The notes under the pieces are model-generated. The model did not search any database and was not told the origin of the DNA. It saw only the letters and a list, made by a program, of their open reading frames with translations. 64,000 nt of DNA from Quatrionicoccus australiensis (GTDB lineage Bacteria > Pseudomonadota > Gammaproteobacteria > Burkholderiales > Rhodocyclaceae): contig NZ_JAHBAH010000001.1 in NCBI RefSeq assembly GCF_020510425.1, positions 3,701,001-3,765,000 of the forward strand. Direction: 5' to 3'. The position numbers were made by a program, and so were the translations under genes. Shown piece by piece: positions 46,197 through 55,192 of this stretch; the stretch's first letter is position 1, and each line of letters opens with the position of its first letter.

Positions 46197-46816
46197 GCGC
46201 CCGGACCCTGCGCCAGATCGTCGGCCTCGCGCCAAGCCTGACGGCCGGCGCGACGCTGCCGGCGGCGAAAACCGCGCTCGTGCTGATCGACTACCAGCAC
46301 GAATACCGCAGCGGCCCGCTCGCCTTGCCCGACGAGGCGAGCGTCACGCCCATCGCCTGCCGCCTGCGCGCCTGGGCCGAGGCATCGGGCATTGTGGTGA
46401 TCCACGTCCTGCACCGCGCCCCGGCCGGCGCGCTGTTGTTCGGCGCCGACTCGCCCGGCGCCGAACCGCTCGCCGGCCTGGTCCCGGCGGCCGGCGAAAC
46501 GGTGATTTACAAGCAGCTACCCTCGGCCTTCAGCGGCACCGAACTGGCCGAAGTGCTGCAGGCGAAGGGCATTGAGAACCTGCTCGTCGCCGGCTACATG
46601 ACCCACAACTGCGTGGACTCAACGGCGCGCGAAGCCTTCCATCGTGGCTACAAGGTCGGCGTCGTCGTCGATGCCAGCGCCACGCGCGACCTGCCGGGGC
46701 CGGGCGGCATGACGATCACGGCGGCGCAGGTGCACGCCGGGGTGCTTGCCGGTCTGGGTGACCGCATCGCCGAGATCGTCGATCTGGCGACGCTGCAGGC
46801 CTTGCGGGTGATTTGA
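46193..46816 (+). CDS. Isochorismatase-fold cysteine hydrolase
   Basis: 207 residues. The triad expected of this family is present: Asp in VLIDYQHEY, Lys in VIYKQLPSAFSGTELAE and the nucleophilic Cys in YMTHNCVDSTAREAFH. Such enzymes hydrolyse amides, ureas or isochorismate-type vinyl ethers; the substrate here is not predictable. It starts in an ATGA overlap with the tautomerase gene and is very likely under the same LysR control. Confidence 0.9.
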   Translation: MSARTLRQIVGLAPSLTAGATLPAAKTALVLIDYQHEYRSGPLALPDEASVTPIACRLRAWAEASGIVVIHVLHRAPAGALLFGADSPGAEPLAGLVPAAGETVIYKQLPSAFSGTELAEVLQAKGIENLLVAGYMTHNCVDSTAREAFHRGYKVGVVVDASATRDLPGPGGMTITAAQVHAGVLAGLGDRIAEIVDLATLQALRVI

Positions 46817-46988
46817 GCTGCGGCGGGCGGTCGACCGTCCAAAAAAGGCAAAAATGCCCGCCGCCGTGTGCGGATTTGTAAAGCGCGCTTCATATAAATT
46901 CACCGAGTCTGTCTTGAAGTCTCGCTAGGATCGAAGCGGTCCGGGGTCTCCCGGATCTGTTCGATCAATCTGTCGCAAAGGAAAGACT

Positions 46989-47369
46989 ATGGGAATCTTC
47001 AGCAGCATCATGGCCAAACTGGGTTTTGGCGAAGACAAGCAGGAAGCGGCCGTTGCCGCAGCGCCGGCCGCTGTCGAAGCAGCGGCAGTTGCCGCACCGG
47101 TGGCGATCAGCGAGGTCGATGTCGTGGCCAAGCTGGAAGCGCTGGCCAAGGCGCATGCCGAAAAGCTCAACTGGAAGGTCTCGATCGTCGATCTGTTGAA
47201 GCTGCTCGGTCTCGACAGCAGCCTCGCGGCGCGCAAGGAACTGGCGGCCGAACTGGCTTGTCCGGCTGAGAAAATGGGCGATTCGGCGCAGATGAACATG
47301 TGGCTGCACAAGACGGTGCTGCAGAAGCTCGCGGCAAACGGCGGTAATATCCCGGCCGATCTGCTCTGA
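46989..47369 (+). CDS. DUF3597 family protein
   Basis: 126 residues: short N-terminal MGIFSSIMAKLGFG, an Ala/Val/Pro-rich linker (about 20-40), then a compact helical domain (VVAKLEALAKAHAEKLNWKVSIVDLLKLLGLDSS ... ALNMWLH-like ending). This is the DUF3597 pattern; function unknown. AAAGGAAAGACT precedes the ATG. Single-gene unit with its own terminator. Confidence 0.88.
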   Translation: MGIFSSIMAKLGFGEDKQEAAVAAAPAAVEAAAVAAPVAISEVDVVAKLEALAKAHAEKLNWKVSIVDLLKLLGLDSSLAARKELAAELACPAEKMGDSAQMNMWLHKTVLQKLAANGGNIPADLL

Positions 47370-47390
47370 GCGCTTGTTGCCCGATTCCGA

Positions 47391-47415
47391 AGGCCCGCCC
47401 GGTGCGGGCCTTTTT
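47391..47415 (+). terminator. Terminator after the DUF3597 gene
   Basis: Stem AGGCCCGC / GCGGGCCT with a 5-base loop and a run of five T residues. Confidence 0.9.
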
Positions 47416-47432
47416 CATGGGACGGGCTGGAT

Positions 47433-48737
47433 TTGAATACGCTGCAACAACTCAGGAATGGCGAACTGGCCGGCGCCCGCCGCCTGCAACTGAACTGCGG
47501 CCTGACGGAATTCCCGCGCGAGATCTTCACGCTCGCCGACTCGCTGGAAATCCTCGATCTCTCCGGCAATGCGCTGACCGCGCTGCCCGACGACCTGTCG
47601 CGCCTGCACAAACTGCGGGTGATTTTCTGCTCGAACAACCCGTTTACCGAATTGCCGGCCGTGCTCGGGCAATGCCCGCAGCTCGAAATGGTCGGCTTCA
47701 AGTCCTGCCGCATTGAGTCGGTGCCGGCCGCCGCGCTGCCGGAAAGGCTGCGCTGGCTGATCCTGACCGATAACGCGGTTGCCGAACTGCCGCCTGAAAT
47801 CGGCCGCTGCACGCGCCTGCAAAAACTGATGCTGGCCGGCAACCGGCTGACCTCATTGCCGGCGGAACTCGCCGAATGTCGCAATCTCGAATTGCTGCGC
47901 ATCGCGGCGAACCGGCTGACGCAACTGCCGGACTGGCTGTTTTCTCTACCGCGCCTGTCATGGCTGGCCTATGCCGGCAATCCTTTCTGCGAAAACCTGC
48001 CTTTTGTGGCGGTCGACCGTGTGGACTGGGCAAAATTGACCCTCGGCGAAAAACTGGGCGAGGGTGCTTCCGGCGTCATTCATCGTGCCGACTGGCAGGC
48101 CGGTGAAACGACGCAGCCGGTCGCGGTCAAGCTGTTCAAGGGCGCGCTGACCAGCGACGGCCTGCCGCAGAGCGAAATGCACGCCTGTCTGGCGGCCGGG
48201 GAACATCCCAATCTGATCCCGGTGCTCGGGCAGGTTGCCGATCATCCGGGCAATGTCGACGGCCTGGTCATGGCCCTGATCGGCCACGGCTTCAGGAATC
48301 TGGCCGGGCCGCCCAGCCTCGATTCCTGCACGCGCGACGTCTATGCCGCCGATGCCGCTTTCAGCCCGGATGCCGCGCTGCGCCTGGCACTGGGCATCGC
48401 TGCCGCGGCGGCGCATCTGCACGCGCAGGGCATCGCGCATGGCGATCTCTACGCCCACAACATCCTGCATCTGGCCGACGGTACGGCGCTGCTCGGTGAT
48501 TTTGGTGCCGCGTCGCCGGTCGACCGCGGCGATGCGGCTCAGGCGCTGGCGCTGGAACGCATCGAGGTGCGCGCCTTTGGCTGCCTGCTCGAGGAATTGC
48601 TTGCCCGCTGCCGGCCAGCGGTCGACGCGGAAAAAACGGCAAAAATGCTCACTGTTTTGCAGCGCCGTTGCCTCGATGCAATCCCCGAACAGCGGCCATT
48701 GTTCGCTGAAATCGCCGCCGCGCTGGCCGCGGCCTGA
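47433..48737 (+). CDS. Leucine-rich-repeat protein kinase
   Basis: 434 residues. The first ~190 form six to seven LRRs (for example LEILDLSGNALTALPDDLSRL and LMLAGNRLTSLPAELAEC). From about 205 there is a eukaryotic-type kinase: glycine loop LGEGASGVIHRA, VAVKLF lysine, catalytic loop HGDLYAHNIL (HRD replaced by HGD) and DFGAAS. It reads as TTG-started; the only nearby ATG is out of frame. Cytosolic, no membrane helix. Known in some proteobacteria, targets unknown. Flanked by terminators, so monocistronic. Confidence 0.85.
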   Translation: MNTLQQLRNGELAGARRLQLNCGLTEFPREIFTLADSLEILDLSGNALTALPDDLSRLHKLRVIFCSNNPFTELPAVLGQCPQLEMVGFKSCRIESVPAAALPERLRWLILTDNAVAELPPEIGRCTRLQKLMLAGNRLTSLPAELAECRNLELLRIAANRLTQLPDWLFSLPRLSWLAYAGNPFCENLPFVAVDRVDWAKLTLGEKLGEGASGVIHRADWQAGETTQPVAVKLFKGALTSDGLPQSEMHACLAAGEHPNLIPVLGQVADHPGNVDGLVMALIGHGFRNLAGPPSLDSCTRDVYAADAAFSPDAALRLALGIAAAAAHLHAQGIAHGDLYAHNILHLADGTALLGDFGAASPVDRGDAAQALALERIEVRAFGCLLEELLARCRPAVDAEKTAKMLTVLQRRCLDAIPEQRPLFAEIAAALAAA

Positions 48738-48740
48738 GGT

Positions 48741-49376
48741 TCAGCCGTCGCTGAGCAGGCGCGCCCCGAGCAGCACGAAAACGCCGCCGGCAACACGATC
48801 CAGCCACAGCGCGAGGCGCGGGCTGCGCGCCAGGCGCTCGCCGATGCGGCCGGCAAACCAGCCGATGCCGGCGAAGACGAGTGCCGCCTGCAGCGTGAAC
48901 AGCAGGCCCAATTGGACGATCTGCAGGCCGGCGTCGGCGCGCGCGTGATCGACGAATTGTGGCAGGAAGGCGAGAAAGAACAGCACGACCTTGGGATTGA
49001 TGGCATTGGCGATCAATCCCTTGCGGAACAGCTGAACGTTGCTTTCCGGCGCGCCGGCCGGGGCCGTCGCACCGCTCGGGCGGGCGTTGCGGATGGCCTG
49101 GACGCCGAGCCAGACGAGGTAGAGGCCGCCGGCCGCCTTGAGCGCGGCAAAGGCCGACGGTGAGGCGGCGATCAGCGCGCTGATGCCGAGCGCGGCGAGC
49201 AGGGTGTGATTCAGGCAGCCGGCGGCGCAGCCCAGGCCGAAGGCGATGCCCTGGCGCCGGCCGCGCGCCATGCCGAGACTGAGCACGAGCAGGTTGTCGG
49301 GGCCCGGCGCGAGGGTGACCAGCAGCGCGGCTAGCAGGAGGCCGGCGGTCTGGGTCAGGGAGAGCAGCGCGTCCAT
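48741..49376 (-). CDS. LysE/RhtB-family amino-acid exporter
   Basis: About 211 residues, six hydrophobic helices. APGPDNLLVLSLGMARGRRQGI is the family opening motif and FRKGLIANAINPKVVLFFLAFLPQFV the second signature. Exports an amino acid or homoserine-lactone-like compound; substrate not predictable. The start at 49376 lies 9 bp past the radical SAM stop, so the two genes probably form an operon. Confidence 0.93.
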   Translation of the reverse strand: MDALLSLTQTAGLLLAALLVTLAPGPDNLLVLSLGMARGRRQGIAFGLGCAAGCLNHTLLAALGISALIAASPSAFAALKAAGGLYLVWLGVQAIRNARPSGATAPAGAPESNVQLFRKGLIANAINPKVVLFFLAFLPQFVDHARADAGLQIVQLGLLFTLQAALVFAGIGWFAGRIGERLARSPRLALWLDRVAGGVFVLLGARLLSDG

Positions 49377-49384
49377 GCCGGCGT

Positions 49385-51298
49385 TCAGTAGGCCGAGCGG
49401 TCGCTCAGCGCCTTTGCAATGAAATTGCGCCCGACGCGCGGTTTCGGCACGCGTTCGTCGAACCACGCCCGCACATCCTCATCCAGGCCGATGCCGTGCA
49501 TGTAGTTGTAGAGCGCCTTGTTCAGCGCGCGGCCGAGGCTGTCGTGGTCGACGCCGGTCGGGTCGAAGAATTCGACGTCGTTGGTGGCGAAAGTGATCGG
49601 CGGCAGCGCCTTGAGCTTGATGCCGTACTCGGCCGGATTGAGGCCGACGGGAGAATGCACGGTGCACGCGAAGCGGTGGAAGAAGCCGGACTGGATGCAG
49701 CCCTCGGCGAACAGCTGCCGCACGTATTCGAGCGCATCGACCGTGTCCTGCACGGTTTGCGTCGGGAAGCCGTACATCAGGTAGGCGTGCACGAGAATGC
49801 CGGATTCGCTGAAAGCGCGCGTGACGCGGGCGACCTGATCGACCGAGACGCCCTTTTTCATCAGCTTGAGCAGCCGGTCGGAAGCGACTTCAAGGCCGCC
49901 GGAGACGGCGATGCAGCCGCTGTCGGCCAACTGGTTGCAGAGTTCCGGCGTGAAGGATTTCTCGAAGCGGATATTGCCCCACCAGGAAATCGCCCGGTTG
50001 CGCTTCTGCAATTCCTCGGCCATGGCCTTGAGTGCCTTGGGCGGCGCGGCTTCGTCGACGAAATGAAAGCCGCTCTGGCCGGTTTCGTCGATGATGGTTT
50101 CGATACGGTCGACCAGCGTTGTGGCGGCAATTCCGTCGTAACGGCCGATGTAGTCGAGGCCGACGTCGCAGAAACTGCATTTCTTCCAGTAGCAGCCGTG
50201 CGCCACGGTCAGCTTGTTCCAGCGCCCGTCCGACCACAGCCGGTGCATGGGGTTGAGCATGTCGAGCAACGACAGGTAGCGGTCGAGCGGCAGGCCGTCC
50301 CAGGTCGGCGTGCCGACTTCGGCGAAGGGCACGTCCGGTTCGCCGGTGGTGAAATAGCGGACCTGGCCGTCGACGCGCGTGAAGGTGCGGACCAGATTGA
50401 GGCGCGGCCGCTTGCCGGCGAGATGCTCAAGCAGCGCGATGATGGGCTGCTCGCCGTCGTCGAGCGTGACGTAGTCGAAATAATCGAAGACGCGTGCTTC
50501 CTTCAATTCGCGCAATTCGGTATTGACCCAGCCGCCGCCGAGCGCGACGACGATGTCCGGGTGCTGCGCCTTGATTGCCTGCGCCATGCGGAAAGCCGCA
50601 TAGACGGAACCGGGGAAGGGCACGGAAACCAGCACCAGGCCGGGGCTGTGACGGTCGACGGCCGCTAAAGTGAGTTTTTCCAGCGTTGCATCGACCAGGG
50701 TTTTCGGCGCCGCCAGGGCGCGCGCCAGCGGCTCGAAAGTCGGCTGGCTGCGGGCCAGCGATTCGGCGTAGCGGACGAACTCGAAGCGCGAGTCGACGGC
50801 GTCGCGCAGCACGTCGGCGAGGTCGTCGAGGTAGAGCGTTGCCAGATGCCGCGCCCGGTCCTGCACGCCGAGCGAGCCGAAGGCCCAGGCCAGCGGGTCG
50901 CCGCCTTCGTCGTCGATGTAGTTGTCGAGCGAGGCGAAGCGCGGCCCTTCGGGGAGGAATTGTCGGCCGCAGATGCGATGCCCGATCGACGGGTCGCGCC
51001 CTTGCAAAAAAGCGACGGCCGGCGTGACGCTGGCCAGATAGCGTTCGAAATTGTCGACGAAGCAGTGCAGGCTGGGCGTGCGCTTCTTCGCCGGCAGGGC
51101 CAGCACCTTTGCATGCATGGCGCGCAGGCCGGCGGGCGAAAAGAGTTCGAGCACCAGTTGCAGCGCGATGTCCTCCTGCACCGCGTCGACGCCGCGCGAG
51201 CGCAGGAAGCCGGTCAGGTAGGCGGTGGACGGATACGGGGTGTTGAGTTGCGTCATCGGCGGGATGACGGCGAGGACGCGGATGTTGGTGGCGGGCAT
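49385..51298 (-). CDS. B12-binding-domain radical SAM protein
   Basis: 637 residues. The N-terminal cobalamin-binding-like domain (about 5-270; LVSVPFPGSVYAAFRMAQAIK and VALGGGWVNTE) lacks the DxHxxG motif. The radical SAM core begins at GCYWKKCSFCD, where cysteines 369, 374 and 377 are spaced C-x4-C-x2-C instead of the usual C-x3-C-x2-C. The GGLEVASDRLL glycine region and LMYGFPTQTVQD are also seen. The start at 51298 is chosen as the first ATG at the domain. Upstream of a LysE exporter on the same strand. Reaction unknown. Confidence 0.88.
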   Translation of the reverse strand: MPATNIRVLAVIPPMTQLNTPYPSTAYLTGFLRSRGVDAVQEDIALQLVLELFSPAGLRAMHAKVLALPAKKRTPSLHCFVDNFERYLASVTPAVAFLQGRDPSIGHRICGRQFLPEGPRFASLDNYIDDEGGDPLAWAFGSLGVQDRARHLATLYLDDLADVLRDAVDSRFEFVRYAESLARSQPTFEPLARALAAPKTLVDATLEKLTLAAVDRHSPGLVLVSVPFPGSVYAAFRMAQAIKAQHPDIVVALGGGWVNTELRELKEARVFDYFDYVTLDDGEQPIIALLEHLAGKRPRLNLVRTFTRVDGQVRYFTTGEPDVPFAEVGTPTWDGLPLDRYLSLLDMLNPMHRLWSDGRWNKLTVAHGCYWKKCSFCDVGLDYIGRYDGIAATTLVDRIETIIDETGQSGFHFVDEAAPPKALKAMAEELQKRNRAISWWGNIRFEKSFTPELCNQLADSGCIAVSGGLEVASDRLLKLMKKGVSVDQVARVTRAFSESGILVHAYLMYGFPTQTVQDTVDALEYVRQLFAEGCIQSGFFHRFACTVHSPVGLNPAEYGIKLKALPPITFATNDVEFFDPTGVDHDSLGRALNKALYNYMHGIGLDEDVRAWFDERVPKPRVGRNFIAKALSDRSAY

Positions 51299-51386
51299 GG
51301 GGCGAATGATAGCAAGGGGCTGTAAAGCGCGTGACATCTTGGCGTGTTCCAATGCCCACCCCGATCACGCTTAATACTGTTTCACG

Positions 51387-52244
51387 ATGCCCCGATTTCG
51401 TTTGGCCGGCACGACCTGCCGCAGCATTTTCCTCATTTTTTCCCTGTTGACCGTTGCGCACGCGCAGCCGTCGGTGGCCTCCGTGCCTGCCGTGCGCACG
51501 GCCGATGGCAGCCCGCTGGCGCAGGATATCGCCGCCGCCGGGCGGTTGCGCATGCAGTCGCAGCGTCTCGCCAAGCTCTACCAGCAGGCGGTGATGGGCC
51601 TCAACGCCACGCCGGCGCAGCAGCAGATCGCGCTGGCCGTCGGCGACGCCGACAGCGAGTTCGGCCGCCTCGCGCGTTACGGCAAGAAGCCTGCGATACA
51701 GCGCACCTGGTCGCGCAGCGATGCACTGTGGCAGGAATTGCGCGCGGTGCTGAAAAAGGCCCCGAATGCGGCGTCGACCGAGCGGGTCAATCAACTCGCC
51801 GACGAATTGATGCTGCACACCGGCAAGCTCGCCATGCAGATCGAGGCCGAGGCGGAAACGCCGGTCGGCCGGCTGCTCGACCAGTCGTCACGCCTCAACA
51901 TGCTGGCCCAGCGTCTCGCCCGGCTTTACCTGCAGGCGCAGGGCGGCGACCGTTCGCAGGGCGTGCTGACCGACATCGAGCAGGCGCGCAAGGAATTTGC
52001 GACCGGCTTGCACGAACTTGATACGGCGCGCGAGAATTCATCGGTCAGCCGCGAGAACATCGCGCTGGCCCGGAATCAGTGGATTTTCTTCGACAGCGCG
52101 ATCAGCCGCATGGGCAACGCCAGCCGTGACGGCAAGGCAGTACTCGATGTCGCGACGAGCAGCGAACGCATCGCCCAGGTGCTCGATGCGACCAGCGCGC
52201 AGTATGTGCGCGACTACGCCGAAACTTCGCGCGCCGCAAAATAA
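51387..52244 (+). CDS. Periplasmic PilJ/NarX-type four-helix sensor protein without output domain
   Basis: 285 residues with a signal peptide (IFLIFSLLTVAHA-QP). Two copies of the type IV pili methyl-accepting N-domain are visible: AGRLRMQSQRLAKLYQQAV (about 50-70) and SSRLNMLAQRLARLYLQA (about 170-190), both followed by long helices. There is no HAMP, kinase, GGDEF or receptor domain, so it may be a soluble ligand-binding partner for another sensor. No obvious partner in the window. Confidence 0.8.
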   Translation: MPRFRLAGTTCRSIFLIFSLLTVAHAQPSVASVPAVRTADGSPLAQDIAAAGRLRMQSQRLAKLYQQAVMGLNATPAQQQIALAVGDADSEFGRLARYGKKPAIQRTWSRSDALWQELRAVLKKAPNAASTERVNQLADELMLHTGKLAMQIEAEAETPVGRLLDQSSRLNMLAQRLARLYLQAQGGDRSQGVLTDIEQARKEFATGLHELDTARENSSVSRENIALARNQWIFFDSAISRMGNASRDGKAVLDVATSSERIAQVLDATSAQYVRDYAETSRAAK

Positions 52245-52271
52245 GGCTAGGCGGCGCGTCGACCGCTACGC

Positions 52272-53171
52272 CTAGCGCCCGAGCTTCTGGCGGATCGCCG
52301 GCAGCGCCGCCAGCGCGGCGCGCTCGCCTTCGAGCATGGCGTCGTGGCGGGCGGTGAAGTCCCAGGATTTGACGTAGGGCAGCTTGGGGCGGATGACGAT
52401 GTCGGCATCGCGCATTTCGTTGCGGCCGATGACGCCGCCCATGATGGTCGTCGTCTGCCACAGGATGCTGCTCAGGCTGTCCACCGGTTGACCTTCCGGC
52501 TGGGCCGAAATATCGACGGCGATGACGAAATCGGCGCCCATCTCGCGTGCTGCCTGCACCGGTACCGGGCTGGTCAGGCCGCCATCGACATAGCTGTGGC
52601 CGCGGAATTGCGTCGGCTGGAAGACGCCGGGCACGGCGGCCGAGGCGCGTACCGCCATGCCGGTGTCGCCGGTGCGGAAGACGACGCGCTCGCCGGTCTT
52701 CAGGTCGGTGGCGACGGTGGCAAACGGCTTGCCGAGTTTTTCCAGCGGCCGGTTGTGCAGGTGCTGGTTGATGAAATCCTGCAGCGCTTCGCCCTTGAGC
52801 AGGCCGCGTCCGCCCAGTGTCCAGTCGGCGAAGATTTTCTCGTCGAGCTGCTGCGCGATTTTCTGCATCGCGAAGGCATCGTTGCCGGCCGCGTAGAGCG
52901 AGCCGACGACGGCGCCGGCGCTGGTGCCGACCACGTAGTCGGCGACGATGCCCTGCGACTCCAGCATCTTGATCACGCCGATATGGGCAAAGCCGCGCGC
53001 CGCACCGCCGCCCAGGGCGAGGCCGATTTTCAGCTTGCGCGGCGGGTCGACCGCTGTCGCCTGCGGTTTGCCGGGCTGCAGCGTGGTGCAGGCGCCAAGA
53101 CAGAGCAGGGCGCCGGCGAGCAGGATGCGCCGGCGTGTTGCGGCGAGGGAGGAGATGATCTGAGCGGGCAT
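52272..53171 (-). CDS. Patatin-like phospholipase lipoprotein (RssA-like)
   Basis: 299 residues. Lipoprotein signal with lipobox LGAC (Cys28). Patatin fold: GLALGGGAARGFAHIG oxyanion loop, nucleophile GTSAGAVVGSL and the catalytic Asp in the DGGLTSPVP motif. Likely a periplasmic or outer-membrane-facing acyl hydrolase of the RssA group. The upstream gene converges on it. Confidence 0.92.
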   Translation of the reverse strand: MPAQIISSLAATRRRILLAGALLCLGACTTLQPGKPQATAVDPPRKLKIGLALGGGAARGFAHIGVIKMLESQGIVADYVVGTSAGAVVGSLYAAGNDAFAMQKIAQQLDEKIFADWTLGGRGLLKGEALQDFINQHLHNRPLEKLGKPFATVATDLKTGERVVFRTGDTGMAVRASAAVPGVFQPTQFRGHSYVDGGLTSPVPVQAAREMGADFVIAVDISAQPEGQPVDSLSSILWQTTTIMGGVIGRNEMRDADIVIRPKLPYVKSWDFTARHDAMLEGERAALAALPAIRQKLGR

Positions 53172-53286
53172 GGGAGGGCGTGGTGAGTGGCAGGCGGCGA
53201 TTTTCCCATGTTCGCCGGGCGGCTATGGTATCCGCTTGTGACGCCGGGTCATCTTGCCTGACCGGTGACCCGGGCCGGAGCCGGCT

Positions 53287-53700
53287 TTATTCCCAGGTGC
53301 TGCTGCTGTCGGTCATCGCTTCGAGCAGTTCGATTTCGCGGATGCGTACGGCCGTGCCCATGGCATGCGGTGCAAGTGTCCTCGGGAAGGCCGGAGCGTA
53401 CCAGGTGCCGGTTTCGACGATGGCGTTGGCGCCCAGGCTGCGGGCTTGCTCACGCAGCATTCTGATCACGTCGTCCTTGTTGCCGAACCAGCGGGAGTAC
53501 GCCCAGATCGATTCGATGACTTCGTAAGCACCGGAGGGCGGTAGCGACTTCCCGGTAACGAGGATCTTGTCGCCGCGCAGTGCCTGTTGTCCCAGGCTGT
53601 CGGCGCGGTAAGCCGGGGCGTAGGTCTGGGCTGCGGCGCCGCCGAGCGAAGCGGCGAACAGCAGGATGGCGAGGGCGGGGCTGAGCATGCGGGCGGCCAT
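53287..53700 (-). CDS. Small secreted protein, paralogue of the protein at 56369-56773
   Basis: 137 residues with a signal peptide (LAILLFAASLGGAAA-QT). Its core KILVTGKSLPPSGAYEVIESI ... LGANAIVETGTWYAPAF ... GTAVRIREIELLEA strongly resembles the second gene 3 kb away (YEVI/FEVI, RWFG, SLGANAIVE/EIGANAVVE, APHxxGxAVRI, both ending S-x-W-E). The YbjQ-like GANA motif is the only family hint; I do not name a function. Start at 53700 has AAAGGAAACACC upstream. Confidence 0.8.
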   Translation of the reverse strand: MAARMLSPALAILLFAASLGGAAAQTYAPAYRADSLGQQALRGDKILVTGKSLPPSGAYEVIESIWAYSRWFGNKDDVIRMLREQARSLGANAIVETGTWYAPAFPRTLAPHAMGTAVRIREIELLEAMTDSSSTWE

Positions 53701-53848
53701 GGTGTTTCCTTTGCCGATGAGGAGGGAGCTGATCGTTTTTACCGTCATGCCGCGCATGATAGGGGAAAGCGGGAGGCACCAAAACCTCATGGCATGGAAT
53801 TTACAGGATAAAGTTTGAAGTTGAATAACAGACTATGGAATCTGCCGC

Positions 53849-55192
53849 ATGCCGCAAAAAGCCAGCGACCCCCACGTTTCGATCATCGGCCGGGTTTCGA
53901 TCAGCCACTTGTTACTGGTGATCTTCCTGGTGGGTTTGCTGACCTCCTCGCTGGCGGTGTATTCGACCTTCGTTTCCTATCGCGTCGGCGCAGTCCGGGA
54001 AATGGCCAAGGCCGACGGTCAACGCATTTCGCACCTCGTTTTCGAGCACTTCTATTCGGTGATGCGCAAGGGTGCCAGTCGTGACGAGATCGACGATCTG
54101 GTGCATCACATCCAGAACCAGTTGCCCAATTACGAAGTGACGATCATTCGCGGCGAACCGGTCGTGCGTCAGTTCGGCGGCCGTCCCGGACAGACCGAAC
54201 TGCGCGCCCATGACCCGGCGCTGCAGAGTGCCCTGAAAAGCGGCGACGAATATTCGGGATTCCTCGGCAACAATTTGCGCTACCTGTTCCCGGTGCGGGT
54301 CACCGGCGAGTGTGTCGCTTGCCATTCGCAGGCTGAGGTTGGCGAAGTCAATGGCGTGATTTCGGTCAGCGTGCCGCTGGCTGCGCTGGAAAAGCCGCTG
54401 GCCGCCTTTGCCTATCCGCTGATGTATCTGGCGCTGGGCCTGGTGATGACGCTGTTGCTGGTGATTTTTTTCGCCCTGCGCCGCCGGGTCAGTCAGCCGA
54501 TTGTCGAGCTGGCCGGGCATGTTTCGGAAATTTCCGGCGCAGCTGATTTTTCGCGTGACGTGGTGCCGGGCGACGACTGGCCCAAGGAAATCCGTGGCCT
54601 GGCCGACAACTTCAACGGCCTGCTCGGGCAGGTACGCAATTCGCAGGCGCAATTGCGCGAGATCTCATTGCACGATCCCCTGACCGGACTGTTCAATCGT
54701 CGCCATTTCGATGCCGCCATCGAGCGCGCCAGTCAGGATGCGCAGGCGGGCGCGGCCGGGTTTTCGGTCCTGCTGATCGATCTCGATCGTTTCAAGTCGG
54801 TCAATGACGTGTATGGCCACGCGGCCGGCGATGCCGTGCTGATCAGCGTCGGCAAGTCGCTGACCAGCGTGGTCAGGGAAAGCGACCTGGCGGCGCGGAT
54901 CGGGGGCGATGAGTTTGCCATCATCGCCTTGACGACGAGCTATGCCGAGGCGCTGGAACTGGCCGAGCGCGTGCGCCTGGCCATCGAAACGCCACAGATT
55001 CGCTTTGGCAGCGATCAGGTCACGGCCCGTTGCAGCATTGGCGTCGGCAGCTTCCCGGACAGCGGTTTGCGCGCTTCCGACCTGATGCATGCCGCCGATC
55101 TGGCGATGTATGCCGACAAGCAGGCGCGACGTGCTGCCGGCGCCGAAGCGGCAGTTATCTCACAACCAGGCTCAGTACCACTCGAGCAGTGA
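53849..55192 (+). CDS. Membrane diguanylate cyclase with c-type-haem sensor motif
   Basis: 447 residues: membrane helix at about 18-40, a periplasmic region with a CVACH haem-binding motif (Cys155, Cys158, His159), a second helix at about 185-210, a HAMP-like linker, and a GGDEF domain with GGDEF at 352-356 and the RESD inhibitory site five residues before it. The periplasmic part resembles DUF3365/Tll0287-like haem sensors. Likely makes c-di-GMP in response to redox or gas ligands. Overlaps the pldA 3' end by 21 bp. Confidence 0.92.
   Translation: MPQKASDPHVSIIGRVSISHLLLVIFLVGLLTSSLAVYSTFVSYRVGAVREMAKADGQRISHLVFEHFYSVMRKGASRDEIDDLVHHIQNQLPNYEVTIIRGEPVVRQFGGRPGQTELRAHDPALQSALKSGDEYSGFLGNNLRYLFPVRVTGECVACHSQAEVGEVNGVISVSVPLAALEKPLAAFAYPLMYLALGLVMTLLLVIFFALRRRVSQPIVELAGHVSEISGAADFSRDVVPGDDWPKEIRGLADNFNGLLGQVRNSQAQLREISLHDPLTGLFNRRHFDAAIERASQDAQAGAAGFSVLLIDLDRFKSVNDVYGHAAGDAVLISVGKSLTSVVRESDLAARIGGDEFAIIALTTSYAEALELAERVRLAIETPQIRFGSDQVTARCSIGVGSFPDSGLRASDLMHAADLAMYADKQARRAAGAEAAVISQPGSVPLEQ

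Noticed and set aside
47417..47419. ATG just before the LRR kinase
   Set aside because: Out of frame with the kinase, so the TTG start at 47433 is preferred.
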